Source: Epithemia pelagica
Taxonomy: Eukaryota; Bacillariophyta; Bacillariophyceae; Surirellales; Surirellaceae
Reading direction: 5' to 3'
Assembly: GCA_946965045.2 (NCBI GenBank)
Contig: OX337231.1
Span: forward strand, 2,790,001 to 2,854,000
DNA: 64,000 nucleotides
The stretch's first letter is position 1. Each line of letters starts with the position of its first letter. Under the pieces are notes generated by a model. That model was not told where the DNA came from. It worked only from the letters and a program-made list of their open reading frames with translations, and searched no databases. A program made the translations under genes and the position numbers. Shown piece by piece: positions 40,642-52,192 of the stretch.

Positions 40642-43401
40642 ATGTCTACCAACAACAATGAAGATAATCCACAGGCGGGAGCTGGCCGCCCCCTACCGAA
40701 GAAAGAAGCAGATCTGTTTCGTAGTTTGGTGAAACAACATGAAATGAAACAATACAAGAAGGCAGTGCGCCAAGCCAACACGATTCTAAAAAGATTTCCC
40801 AATCACGGAGAAACATTGGCGATGAAAGGATTGACTCTTAGCTATATGTCCAAACGAGAAGAAGCGCATGAGCTTGTAAAGTTGGGCTTACGAAATGACT
40901 TAAGGTAAGTGGACTTGTGGACTTAATTCAGATTTCAATGACGTGTTGGCTGTTGGCTTACCGTGCTCACAACTTCGAATAGATCGCACGTATGCTGGCA
41001 CGTTCTGGGTCTTCTTCATCGATCCGATCGTAACTATGATCAAGCCATCAAAGCGTACAAGCAAGCATTAGGTATTGATCCGCAAAATCAACAGATTCTG
41101 CGAGATCTTAGCTTTCTGCAGATACAAATGAGGGATCTCAAGGGTTTTGCTGTTTCTCGGAACATGCTCCTGACTCTCAAATCTAATGCGAAAATCAACT
41201 GGATCGCTTTTGCCCTGGCGAGACATCTGAATGGAGATCTGGATGGGGCAATCAAGGTAATTGACACTTATCTGGGAACTCTAAGCGAAGGTTCGCCTGA
41301 ACTTGGTCGATGCTACGAGTCCAGTGAACTAGCAATGTACCGAAACAGTATCCTCGCTCATATGCCCAACAATTACCAAGCGTCTTTGGAGCATCTGAAT
41401 GCAATTGAAGGCATTGTGGTTGATAGAGCTTCATGGCTCGAGAAAAAGACCGAGTATCAGCTCAAACTAGGTTTATTTGACGAAGCCAAAAAATGTATTA
41501 TGGAGATGTTCCGGAGGGGAATGACCGAAAATCACAGGGCCCATTCTTTCTATATGTGTGCCGTCCTCGAACTCAATAGTGATATTCATGAAGAATTGAT
41601 ACGGCTGAAAGGAACTCAGACTTTGGCGTCGCTGATCCCCTTGACTCCCGAACAGAAACAGACGTTGAGTGAAGTTTACGCCAACGAATTGCTCCCGGCC
41701 TTTCCGAGTTCGCATGCTGTGCAAAGAATACCTTTTGCTTTCTTGGAAGGAGATGAGCTGAGACAAGCCATGGACGGTCGGTGTCGAAGAGATTTGGTAA
41801 AGGGAGTTCCTTCACTCTGCGCTGAGCTTTGCTCCTACCTCTACGTTCGTGAAGAGGATCGTTTTGTCAAACCTCGTGACCCTGTCGACATCAAGGAACA
41901 ACCCGTGTTTCAGATGATTGTCAGCATGGCAAACGACTACTTATCAAATCTTGAATCATGTTCAAAGCTGCATGTGGATGACGAGGCTGAAGCCCCTGCG
42001 ACGACAAAACTTTGGGCTCGCTTTCTGAAGGCCGGCCTCCATGAGTGTGCGGGGGAATTCGAGGAAGGCATCAAACTTTTAGACCAGTCGATTGAAGAAG
42101 ACCCGTCTGAAGTTGACCTGTACGAGTTGAAGGCTAGGTTACTAAGATCGGCAGGGGACATCAAAGCAGCTGTTGAATGCCTGGACAAAGGACGAGAACT
42201 GGATCAACAAGATAGATATATCAATAACCAGACCACGAAGTATATGTTGCAGGCAGGAATGGAGGAAGAGGCGCTTAAACGTATTTCTTTGTTTACAAGA
42301 CATGAAGGTAACGCAGAGCAGAACTTGTTTGACATGCAATGTTCTTGGTATGAGTTGGAACTCGCGGACTGTCTACGAAACAAGCAGGAGTGGGGGAGAA
42401 GTCTTAAAAAGTTCACCGCGGTTGTCAAGCATTTTGAAGATTTCAACGAAGATCAATTCGACTTTCACGCGTACTGTTTGCGAAAGATCACCTTGAGAGC
42501 ATACGTGAGTGTTTTGCGCTTTGAAGACGAATTGTACGGGTTGGATTATTATTGTCGAGCTGCAGCAGGAATAATCAGAATTTATCTACACCTTTTGGAT
42601 CATCCAGAGGAAGACGAAACAAAAGAGCCCGATTATTCAAAGATGACCGCTGCAGAGAAACGGAAAGCAAAGTCCATCGCTCGGCAAAAGAAGGCGGCGG
42701 AAAAGAAAGCTGAAGAAGCAAAAGAGAAAAATGACGCCGTGAATAAAAATAAACAGCAGAAGGGAGGAAAGCCTGTAACTTCGGACGAGGATCCCATGGG
42801 CAAGGAACTGTTGAAGAAAGACGCTTTGGAAGAAGCGGCGAAGTTCTCAGGGATGCTAGCACGTTTTGCACCTGGAAAGTTGGACACATGGATATTGCGA
42901 TACGATGTGGCTATTCGTCGTAAAAAGGCATTAATGGCTCTTCAGGCTTTGTATAAAGCTCGAGCAATCGCCCCCAACAACTGTGACGTTTTCGCGAGGA
43001 TTGTGGACTTCTGCAGCCGCTTTGAGGAGCTGAAGAATGGCTCCGATCTAGTGCGAGAAGTGTTCGGCTGCGAAACACCACCTCTTCTGAACAATGTTTC
43101 TCTCGCCGATTTCGTTCGAGATGCCGCAGACAAGGTCAAAACTGGTGCCAGTCGAGAGGTTGATTATCTCGACTACAGATGCGCTGTTGCGAAGGCTCTA
43201 GTTTCAACGAAGAGTGGGAAGGTCGAAGAAGCATCTTCTTTGATATTAAGTGGAGGCGTCAAATGCAGAGGTGTGAATATCGAGACATGCATTAAAGCAG
43301 TTGAAGTTTTGAAGTCATTTGGTGATGAAGGAGAAGCTGCCACTGATCGTTGGAAAAAGTCTGTCAAGGAACATTTCCCTCGGCTCTTAAATTTGGACTA
43401 A
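40642..43401 (+). CDS. NAA15: NatA auxiliary subunit NAA15
   Basis: Two exons, 40642-40904 and 40983-43401, joined in phase across a 78-nt gtaagt intron; 893 residues. The protein is a continuous TPR superhelix. Marks of the family are the start KKEADLFRSLVKQHEMKQYK, the splice-spanning LRSHVCWHVLGLLHRSDRNY, ILRDLSFLQIQMRDLKGF, and the Lys-rich linker MTAAEKRKAKSIARQKKAAE near residue 650. NAA15 carries the catalytic NAA10 to the ribosome, where the complex acetylates protein N-termini. The length is close to that of the human protein (866). Its stop is 16 bases from the convergent stop of AK6. Confidence 0.97.
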
Positions 43402-43417
43402 GATACTCTAGCTAATC

Positions 43418-44076
43418 TCAACCGTCACTGTCATGAGCGGTATCACTATGGTCTTTAACCCATTGTTTTTCCCATTGTTCAATTCTCTGAACGTTACTCT
43501 CCATATCTTCAATAGTATTGGATGGAACTTCATGGACAATGTTCTTGTCGTAGGCCTCACGAGCCTCGTCTAGAATGACCTGCATTATTTCACTCTCCAT
43601 GTTAGAAGATCGCTTGCGATCTGAGTATCCCCGTGATGATAGTCGATCGTACAAAACCTCTGTTTTGGTTCTCAGGACCAACACAAGGTCAAACCACTTC
43701 TCAGGGAAAATCTCACAAACATGGAAATCAACAACACATCCTATTCCTTCTTCTTCTGATTCATCAATGAGGGGTTCCATCGCATCCAGAAGCTTATCTT
43801 CATCTAGAATCTCTGTTTCCAGAGCTTCATCTCGTCCTTCCGTACAATTGTGCTCCTTTATCAAATCACCAACGCATAGGTGTCTCATTCCTAGTTTCTC
43901 CTAAAACAAACAGGATTTTTATTAGAACATTTCCGTGGCGTCATGGAGCAGTCTAAGCCATCCTTCTCTCTTACAGCTATAAGCGAAGCTGTGGTTGTCT
44001 TTCCGACACCTGGCGTCCCGGTAACGAGGATGTTAGGTCTCTTGCGGCTTGACGTTTCTTCGTCGCCCATGGTCAT
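43418..44076 (-). CDS. AK6: Adenylate kinase isoenzyme 6 (Fap7/hCINAP)
   Basis: Two exons, 44076-43975 and 43900-43418, joined in phase (intron gtaaga...tttag, 74 nt); 194 residues. The P-loop is ILVTGTPGVGKTTTASLIA (about residues 16-34) and the core continues LGMRHLCVGDLIKEHNCTEG, TEILDEDKLLDAMEPLI, VVDFHVCEIFPEKWFDLVLV, RLSSRGYSDRKRSSNMESEI. The family makes ADP from ATP and AMP and acts as a ribosome-assembly ATPase for 40S maturation. ATG 44070 is an alternative start. Confidence 0.95.
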
Positions 44077-44289
44077 TCGCAGTCCATTGAATTCTGGGAC
44101 TCAAGTACGGTTTCTCGCGGGACTCCTTCGCTTACGGGATCGCCCGCATTTGAGCGACCGGCATGAAGTACGAAAGATGAATCCTCCACGTGTCGTCGGT
44201 TTGAGAGATTTCGATTTGGTTGATGGCCGTCACAATGTTGAGATCTCCCTCGTCTGTGATAGTGGGAGCTTATAATCTTTTGTCTTTCA

Positions 44290-46269
44290 ATGGTTACAAT
44301 GAGATTTCCGGTATCCGCTCTTCTTTACACTTTGTGTGTTTTGCTGGTACTTAGCACAGAAAATGGGGGACGTGTACTTGCAAAGAAACCCAGCAGGCCA
44401 ATAACAAGCTCCAAGAGCCGTTCATCCTCGGGACCGAGCGGCAGTCGACCTCGTGTTACTCAACGCCGAAAACCCCTGTATGAGGACGACGAAGACGAAG
44501 ATATCGGATTTGATGATGGTGGGTATGACGATCGATCGTCGAGTGTTGATGACGAGACGGACGATGGAATCTTTGGTGAAGAAGATGACGATGAGGATGA
44601 GTACGTTCCACGCCGAAAGCCTGCGAGATCTGCGAATCGCCCGCCTTCAGCGTCAAAGTTGTCGCGAGAATCTACTATTCGCTCTTCAAAACCATCTAGT
44701 AGACGTCCTCCTCAGAGTCGCCCTCCTCCTCGCTACGAAGATGACGAAGAGGAGGAATACCGTCCTAAGAGTCGCCGTCAACAGCCTGCTCGCCCAAGTC
44801 GATCACAGCCAAATCGACGTCCCGACCCTCGTCAATCAAGACCTGGTCGCCGATCGAATCCCAGCGACCGCCGATCTGGTTCAGTAGTTCCCTACACCAG
44901 GCACCAGCAACCATCTATGTTTGCACGCAGCTTGGATGCCATTCGAAGCTCTGTCCCCGACCCAAGTACTATTCGCGAAGTCGCGAGTACCTCTCTCAAC
45001 GCAGCACGAGCGACCACTTCTTCGCTTTCAGCAAACATTTATCGAGAAATCAAAGGCCTAACGAGCTCAGAACTTGAGCAGGTTTTGCTTAAAGCCACGC
45101 GACCTGACGACAGTCCTGTCAAGGGCAAGCACGTAGAACGCTTGGTGGGGGTTACCTACCAAATTAGTTCTCGTTTCGATATTTATGATGCTGTTCTTCG
45201 GAAACTCTGGGCGAAAATGGCCGAAAAGGATTGGAGAACGAAGGTCAAGGCTCTTTACGTCTTGCACCGCTTCTCAGCAGATGGAGCTCCGGAACATGCA
45301 GCGGCTCTGAAAGCCCACTTGCGAGAGCTTCGACGCACACGAGACCCCAAACGAAAGGACAAGTACTTCAACTCGAAGCAGCTTTTGGCTGGCGACTCTA
45401 AGCCCGAATATGCAAAGTTCTTTGCTTTCATGTCGAGGTACGCTCACTACGTGCTTCTCCGTGCGCAATGTTTTAGTGGATCGTTTGATGAAATTGCCGC
45501 CGAACCAAAAGTAGACAGGAAGAAAACTCCAAAACCCATTACCAATACGGCTCTCCGCGCAGAGCATTTGGACGCTGCAGCAGTTCTTCTCAAGGCAGGA
45601 TTAGCGTGTCAGCTGAAGGATGGGGAAGACTGCGAAAACACAGCCATTGCTGCCGAACGTGTAGCGTCTGACCTCATTGGCCTTACCGGCGCGGTTGCTA
45701 TCGCACTGAATCGCGTTCTTAAGGAGGACAATCTCAAGGGCGGAGACCCAGTATTAATCCAAAAATGGTGTGAGTTGTACAAGAAACAACTGTTGCCCCA
45801 AACAAAGACCATGGTCAAGAAGATTTCTCCGAAATTGGACGCCTATGGGCTGTTTTTGCCTTCACGAATGGGTACGTCTGTCTCTCAAGAACTTCTTGAA
45901 AGGGGTCTTAACCTTCTTGAAGAAGATGACGAAGAGGATGAAGAAGCGGGCGAAGACGAAGGAGCCGCCGCTGGGAAGGATGATGCAGAGGAAGACAAAG
46001 CTGCTGAGGAAGGCACTGAAACCAAGGTACCAAGAAAAAGGGCAGACGCGGAAGCAGACGAAGGCGTCGATGACGACGAAGATGAAGAAGTGCCCTCGAA
46101 GCCGAGTAAAGCTCAGAAATCACGAAGAAGGCAAGAAGAAGAAGAAGAACAGGAAGACGAGGAAGAGGACGACCAGGGAGAGGAGGATGAGAAAGGTGAT
46201 ATGGAGGACGATGAGTATGAATATGAGGAGGAAGAGGAAGAATACTATGATGACGAGGACGAAGAATAG
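44290..46269 (+). CDS. ANTH/ENTH-domain protein with an N-terminal signal peptide
   Basis: 659 residues, one exon. A signal peptide is clear (MRFPVSALLYTLCVLLVLST, cleavage around residues 30-32, after VLA). Residues 35-210 are Ser/Arg/Pro-rich and very charged. A domain of the AP180/epsin ANTH type follows at about residues 250-405: IKGLTSSELEQVLLKATRPD, GKHVERLVGVTYQISSRFDI, WRTKVKALYVLHRFSADGAP, FMSRYAHYVLLRAQCF. After a helical region the C-terminus is a very acidic, repeat-like tail (EDEEEDDQGEEDEKGDMEDD). ANTH domains bind phosphoinositides on the cytosolic face of membranes, so a signal peptide is unexpected. There is no aromatic residue at +1 as plastid targeting would need; the destination is open. 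Confidence 0.75.
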   Translation: MVTMRFPVSALLYTLCVLLVLSTENGGRVLAKKPSRPITSSKSRSSSGPSGSRPRVTQRRKPLYEDDEDEDIGFDDGGYDDRSSSVDDETDDGIFGEEDDDEDEYVPRRKPARSANRPPSASKLSRESTIRSSKPSSRRPPQSRPPPRYEDDEEEEYRPKSRRQQPARPSRSQPNRRPDPRQSRPGRRSNPSDRRSGSVVPYTRHQQPSMFARSLDAIRSSVPDPSTIREVASTSLNAARATTSSLSANIYREIKGLTSSELEQVLLKATRPDDSPVKGKHVERLVGVTYQISSRFDIYDAVLRKLWAKMAEKDWRTKVKALYVLHRFSADGAPEHAAALKAHLRELRRTRDPKRKDKYFNSKQLLAGDSKPEYAKFFAFMSRYAHYVLLRAQCFSGSFDEIAAEPKVDRKKTPKPITNTALRAEHLDAAAVLLKAGLACQLKDGEDCENTAIAAERVASDLIGLTGAVAIALNRVLKEDNLKGGDPVLIQKWCELYKKQLLPQTKTMVKKISPKLDAYGLFLPSRMGTSVSQELLERGLNLLEEDDEEDEEAGEDEGAAAGKDDAEEDKAAEEGTETKVPRKRADAEADEGVDDDEDEEVPSKPSKAQKSRRRQEEEEEQEDEEEDDQGEEDEKGDMEDDEYEYEEEEEEYYDDEDEE

Positions 46270-46760
46270 AATCTCAGTTTTACCAGAGACCACCTACCAA
46301 GGTTCCTGTCTAACTATAATCACTCGGTACTTAGATTTATCAATCTGTTTCTCAACATCCAGCTTAGTCAGATTGTTGTAAGTTTCAAATGACGAGAATA
46401 CACATTCGTAGGCCGATGGTCGGCAAGTTGGTGTTGTAGGTCATGGTTAAGTAGCTCCGTGCCCTCGTACTCTGGAAGGGTAGTTCTTTATAACCTCGCA
46501 CTGGATGGAATATTGAAAATCGATTCGATGAATACTGAAATATTACACTATAATGAATAAGTACAAATACATATTCAACGACAGAGAAAGAGACCGAAAA
46601 TGTTGTATGACGACAGAATATGGACCCAAATATACATGTGCAGTTCCCTTTTGCTGTTCTTCCTGTTCGCTATCACAGAACTCCATTCGTGTTGCATGAT
46701 ACCTTTGGACGAAAGAGAGATATTCATTAAAGAACCAACTTCATAGCCACAAATATCATA
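46270..46760. other. Intergenic
   Basis: A/T-rich spacer. No coding signal; the promoter or an untranslated first exon of the TLDc gene may lie here. Confidence 0.5.
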
Positions 46761-48563
46761 TTGAAGAAAACAAACTTACTCCTATTAGAGAGCTGGAAGA
46801 TGATGCAAGTCCACGAGACAGCAATGCAAAGTCGGACACTAACCGACGTACAGAAGCCACCGACGAAACTGCGAAGAGGATCATTTTCAGAGGGAGAAGC
46901 CTTTTTCCTTCGTAAGCTTCTCCTTGACGCAAATCCTGTTTTTGGCCCAGATGGCCCTGCAAGTGATCAGCCAAAGAGAACACTTGATGATGAGGTGCTT
47001 CTTTCGGTTCCCCTGATGCACGACACTCCTGCCCCCGCTCCAACAAGACCTTCTATATCGGCAAAGCTGCCGTCCAGCCACCAAAAAGCCAAAAGACGTT
47101 CCATCAAGGGTCTTTGGGAAGCACATGCAAGTGGTGTAAATCCAAAATCGCTGACTCGACGCGGATCGCTGACTCTCAGCGGTTCTTCACCTGAACTCCG
47201 ACAACTCATCGAAGAAGAGGAAGAAGCCGCCAGGAAAGCTGTGACAGAACAATTAGCTAAAAGACAATCTTTGACTGCCGAGGACGATGACGATGACGAC
47301 GCACTCTCAGACCAAGAGGTGAGACCAGAAAAGAAGGCTGCAGATGAGATTTCGGTAGCGTCGTCATGGGACGAAGAAGATGATCACAAAATGTTCAACA
47401 CATGGGAGGTAAGATATCTTTCCTTTTTTCCGTTATCAATCATGCGTATTAATTTCGCTCACACGTGCTCTCTGACGGTAACAGGTGCTGAAAGATGAAT
47501 ATGCCATTGACTTTGGATTCGATTACAACACCGAGCATGTGACAATCGAAAATATTCTTGCCGACGATGACGTCGGTAATACATTCAAGATTTTGGGTAC
47601 TTCTGCGGATGATGTCAGTTCACACCCCCATGTTCTATCACCGCCACTTTTGGATGCACTGTCGAATTTCCTTCCCCAGGAACTCCAGGGTCAAAACTTT
47701 TGGATGAGGTAGGTCAGGTCGATGTTTTCAATACTCTCTCTCCTGCGAAGATCTAACCATACGCTCCGCCGAGGAAATGCAGGTTTTCATTAGTACGTGA
47801 TGGAGCCAGCCTGGCAACTCTCAGAGAGTACGTCCGAGCTGCATCGTACACAATTTTAGCAATTGAGACCCCAGATGGACAGGTTTTCGGGTCTTTCACC
47901 AGCAGCACCTGGCGAACCAATTTGGGTTTCTTCGGAGGTCCACCAGCTTTTGTGTGGAAAATGAGACATAGTCGCCGGACGAGATGTGCTTCGTTATTTG
48001 ACCAAGCACAACTCGAATCAGAAATCGACGTGTTCAGTTGCATAGAGCCTGAACAACTTGTCCAGGCATGTCGTCACGATTCGTTGTCTGTTGGAGGAGA
48101 CGACGCCCCTTTGGTACCTATGGAGGGGAAATCTTCAGAAAGTATGGACGAGGATGGGTTTGCAATAGCAGTCGAAGAGGACCTCATGGGAGGAACAACG
48201 AGTCCATCGAGGACTTTTAAGAGCCCTGCGTTGCGTGGTCTGGGCGAGAAAACTTCTGTTTTTGACATCGCTGGTCTGGAAATTTGGAGTTTCACACCAT
48301 GCATGGATGTCTCATCAGCTCAGAGATTAGAGATGACAAAATATTACATCGAAGAAAGTTCCCGAGGCGGGACAAGTACTCATTCTGCTGATTCTGTTGA
48401 TTCGTTTGGTAGCAAGGACTTGATTCAAGAAAAGTTTTACAGACGTGTGGGCTATGATCTGGAATCTGAGGAACGACGCCAGCGATGGCAATACGCGAAT
48501 ATGATGAATCCGACAGGTTCGAACACCCGTGGATTCGGAGCAAGTCCTCGATTTGTTTCCTAG
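46761..48563 (+). CDS. TLDc-domain protein
   Basis: Three exons, 46761-47408, 47485-47708 and 47783-48563, all in phase; 550 residues. Start at 46761 or at the second ATG, 46800; an untranslated first exon is possible. The N-terminal 200 residues are charged and disordered, with two short repeats of 'RRGSFS/RRGSLT'-type phosphosites. The TLDc domain spans about 245-500: LDALSNFLPQELQGQNFWMR joined across intron 2 to FSLVRDGASLATL, then YTILAIETPDGQVFGSFTSS, WRTNLGFFGGPPAFVWKM, and near the end FKSPALRGLG, FDIAGLEIWSF. TLDc proteins (OXR1, NCOA7, TBC1D24) bind the V-ATPase and protect against oxidative stress. A long acidic insert splits the domain before FKSPAL. The specific role here is unknown. 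Confidence 0.85.
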
Positions 48564-48699
48564 GTAGTACGAGGATGAGTGCAACCTTCCTAGTACTCTG
48601 GAAGACAAGTTGCTAAAAGTATTATGAGTATCAAGAACACCTCTGTTCTCGAATATGTATTAGAGATACATTAAAAATCTATGTGCCAAGAGATCTGAC

Positions 48700-49619
48700 T
48701 TAGAAGTTGAGGAGGTTTCCCTCGAAAGGTGCCATGACTTCACCAGAGTATGGCTTGACAATACCGGTAAGGGCAGGGACAGATCCTGGGATGGTTTGTT
48801 CGCAAAGGAAGCCGAAGATACCAAGCATGGCAAGACGGCCATTGTTGATTTCCTTCTTGAGTCCGGCGGCCTTGGCTTCTTCAGACTTGTTCTTGGAGAA
48901 GCCAAAGGGGTCGAACAAGTTGAAAGGAACGGGGTGGGGAATGTCGTCGAAGGCAGGCTTTAGGATGAAGAAAAACAAGTTTAGATCGGACTCTGTTCTC
49001 TGTTTCGAGCATCAGACAAAAACATCAAACACTTACGTATTTTCCGGGGGTTCCTCCGCTCATGTAGTGGGGCAATGCCGAGGAGGCACCAGAGGCAGGG
49101 CTCAATTCGGAGTAGAACTCAAGGAAGCCAACAAAAGCAATAATCTGGAGCTTGGATGCGAAAGGAAGGGCATCCCATTGTTCCGGGGGGCTGAGGTCAG
49201 TGGAAGGGTGGGGAGTTCCGGAGGTGGTCAAGGCCCAGGGGAACACAAAGTTGCTCTGCACAATGTATCCAACGAAAGCGGCCATGGCAACACGTCCGTG
49301 CTTGATTTCGGAGTGACGCAACCAGGCAACAGTCTTTTCCTCAGAAGTTCCCCAGAAGGAAGCATCGCTCAAGGAAAGGGGGTCGAAGTACTTGATGATG
49401 GGGTTCAAGCCGGCGGCGAGTTCTTTAAGGTCCTCCTGTGTTCACGAACCATCGACAGTAATGGTGTGTTAGCACTGCCTGAGCAAACAATGTGGCTTGT
49501 TTTCAACCACTATTATTACCTACCTTGGTTTCGTGCACAGCGGTGTTGACACGGCTGGGGGCACTAGGGGCGAAGGCGGCGGCACCGCAGAGGGCAGAAG
49601 CAAAGACAAGACCCTTCAT
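48700..49619 (-). CDS. Fucoxanthin chlorophyll a/c binding protein (FCP)
   Basis: Three exons, 49619-49524, 49435-49037 and 48957-48700, in phase; 250 residues. The N-terminus, MKGLVFASALCGAAAFAPSA, is a bipartite plastid-targeting sequence with the diatom 'AFAP' motif. Light-harvesting helices A and C carry the pigment-ligand motifs EIKHGRVAMAAFVG and EINNGRLAMLGIFG, whose Glu and Asn/His residues bind chlorophyll. The middle helix is LQIIAFVGFLEFYSE. The protein sits in the thylakoid as an antenna subunit. Many paralogues exist in diatoms; I cannot say which subfamily (Lhcf, Lhcr or Lhcx) this is, though the GTPGKY segment suggests Lhcr/Lhcf-like. Codon use is strongly biased, as for a highly expressed gene. 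Confidence 0.96.
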
Positions 49620-49872
49620 TGTGTTGGTTGTTTAATAGAACAAATAAAGTGACACGAAGGGTGAGATGAACTACCTACTGTGGACGAAGATACCATCAAA
49701 CCGAAGGTTCAACCCCCCATGCGTGGGGTGTTGGCTCTTTGGCGCCTGTTGGCACGAGAATCGGGAGAAACGCGACTCAAAAGTCGCCGTGGTGATATGC
49801 GACTGAGCAACCTGCATGACACACTCGCGGAGGCTTCTATGAGAATCTACCCCTAACAACAACCCCAAATCG

Positions 49873-51937
49873 TTAAACTATTGCGGAGCCTGTGTTTCGA
49901 TGCAGTTCAGGTTCAGGCATTGCCTCATTCAAGAACACAAATGCGTGTCTCCAGGTACTGGAAAGTTCCCGGGTCAAGTCAGGGTGTTGGGCCTCCATTG
50001 CGTTGGGAGAATCTGCCCAGCATACAATCAACGTGTTGACTGCTCCTTTTATAACATTCGTCATAACGGATGCCACCCAAAGTCCAATGATAAATCCAAT
50101 GAAAGCAGCCCATGCGCCAGGATGAGGGAGTGAACCAAAAAAGAAGGAATCACTTTCTTTGATCGGTCCCTTTGATTCCACTGGTGACAATGAATATTCC
50201 AACAGCCATGCTGTAAAAGCGGTAGCCAGGGCAATTAAAAAAGTGGTGAACGCCAAAACATAGGAAACCAAGTTGTCTGTGATGATCGCGGTGAACCCTC
50301 GTGCACGAAAGAGCTCCATCACTCTCTTTCCACTCTCCACGTAAGAGTACCCATAAAGACCCACAAAGATGTAGGCCCACTGGTTGAAAGCACGTATCAA
50401 CTCCTCCAAGAGATCAGCAATACAGTCCAAGATACAAAGGAGTATGCTACCACAAGCGTCATTGGTGTCTGGATCTTGTTGTCGTTGTGCCCGCGCCGAG
50501 TCAATCAGGAATCGAAAAACTGCTACCAGTCCTTGCAGGAGCGAGCCTAGACATATGGACCCAAATGAGAATGTCATGCTTCTGTAGAGGGAGCCGAGTA
50601 TTGCCGACGAACAGCAGCTGTCAGCTTCTGACTTGTCGAGGCACCATGTAGCCATAACACCTGCTACACAAACATGCATGGTATTCTTTCACCCACAATT
50701 AAGAAGTAAGGGAAGGGACCAAGTCCAGATGGTACCAAAAAGCAGGCTATACATCAACTCACCATCACAATGGCACTCGTCCAATAGAGTGACAGCAAAA
50801 AGAAAAGCAGAGTGTACATGGAAGGATCACACACATTGCTGTAGTTATCGGAGTCGACATCAGAGTCGAGGTCTGGGTGTTCCGCATGACATTTGCTGTT
50901 TTGGAAAACAAGTGTACCTTTCAAACAAAAAAATAAGAGCCACATCAAAGTGAACGAGGATCTTTGACACAAAGAGCTTGCTTACCAACAACTACATAAA
51001 ACCAATAGACGACCCACAAGAAACCAACTTGCGAGAAGAAAAATGCAACAAGGAAGATGCCACAGTTGCAACCAATGCCCTCCAACGAGATCTTGAGGTT
51101 GATTCCTGAAGCAATGTGGAATGCAAATGAGAATGAGGGAATCCGCAGAATCACGGTTGCCTTTTTCTCACAGTATCACGTACCAGCAAAAGGGACCATT
51201 TTCCACGCTGCACGTATGTAATACGCGACAGACAGCAACGCAACGCCACTGAGAACCATGAGAAATATCCATCCTGTGGATATTGCTGCACCGATCAGCA
51301 ACAGTGCCGTCCATCTGCCCCCATGTACCAAGAGAAGCAAGATCTAATGAGTGTTCTTTTTAGACAAAAAAGCTTCAAAGGATCGAGTTCCATCCACTTA
51401 CGCCAATGAAAGACTCAGACAAATATATATCATGGTTTTTGGACAAGGTTTTAGTAGGGCACCCGTCCCAAAGAGCCCATACAGAAACGAAGCAACACAA
51501 CACGGTATAACCATGCAAATACCAATTCGTTCTGGATATACTTGCATGAACGCGGCAACTTGATCCAGAAACAAATTAAATTCTCGCATATCGTCGTCTG
51601 TGACATCGTCACTTTTTTGCATTTCTTGTTGGAAGTAATCCATATCAATATGAAAGTTCTGGAACCCCTTGGGTGCCACCGATATGCTTAACCACACCAT
51701 GACGGCCAAATGAATCAGAAACAAGAGGGCGAAGGGGACATCTTGCCATTGAGGTGCAACTACAGTGCTATCCAACTCGCCGTCGGTTTGTACCGTGGTC
51801 AAGGGAACGACGTGTTCGTCCTCCTCTTCATCGGCTGTGACGACGGCAACTTGGCCCGCTGCTTCATAGTCTTGAACCGCCGTGACATGTACGATTGGCG
51901 TGGTTTCTGAATTTCTCATGCGTCCCATTTTTTCCAA
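49873..51937 (-). CDS. Choline transporter-like protein (SLC44/CTL)
   Basis: Five exons: 51937-51402, 51314-51184, 51105-50986, 50917-50763 and 50685-49873, giving 584 residues with matching phases. The N-terminus is acidic and cytosolic; a first membrane helix is ALLFLIHLAVMVWLSI. Others are visible in each exon (TALLLIGAAISTGWIFLMVL, FLVAFFFSQVGFLWVVYWF, YTLLFFLLSLYWTSAIVM). The CTL-family core follows: HVCVAGVMATWCLDKSEADS, SICLGSLLQGLVAVFRFLID, WAYIFVGLYGYSYVESGKRV, ITDNLVSYVLAFTTFLIALA. The family moves choline and related amines (or ethanolamine) across membranes. Substrate and direction here are unknown. Confidence 0.88.
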
Positions 51938-52192
51938 ACAAAAAATGCGGTGACGGCGAAGAGTGTCATGGTCGATCCGAGTCGTGTTTCGACAAGGCGT
52001 AGTATATATCTATCCTACAATACGCCATCACCTTTCCCGCCCTCTAGCAACAGTAGACTCGAGCGTATCCAATCTGGTTTGTTTGACAACCGAAACGGAC
52101 GACTATACACTGCAAGCGAAATATATCATCCAGCCGTATGATTCTAGAGTAATTATATCATGTATCCCACCATGGCCGTGATAAGCAGCCGT

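Noticed and set aside
48707-49549. 280-codon plus-strand frame across the FCP gene
   Set aside because: Antisense shadow of a highly biased gene; it runs through two real introns of the FCP.
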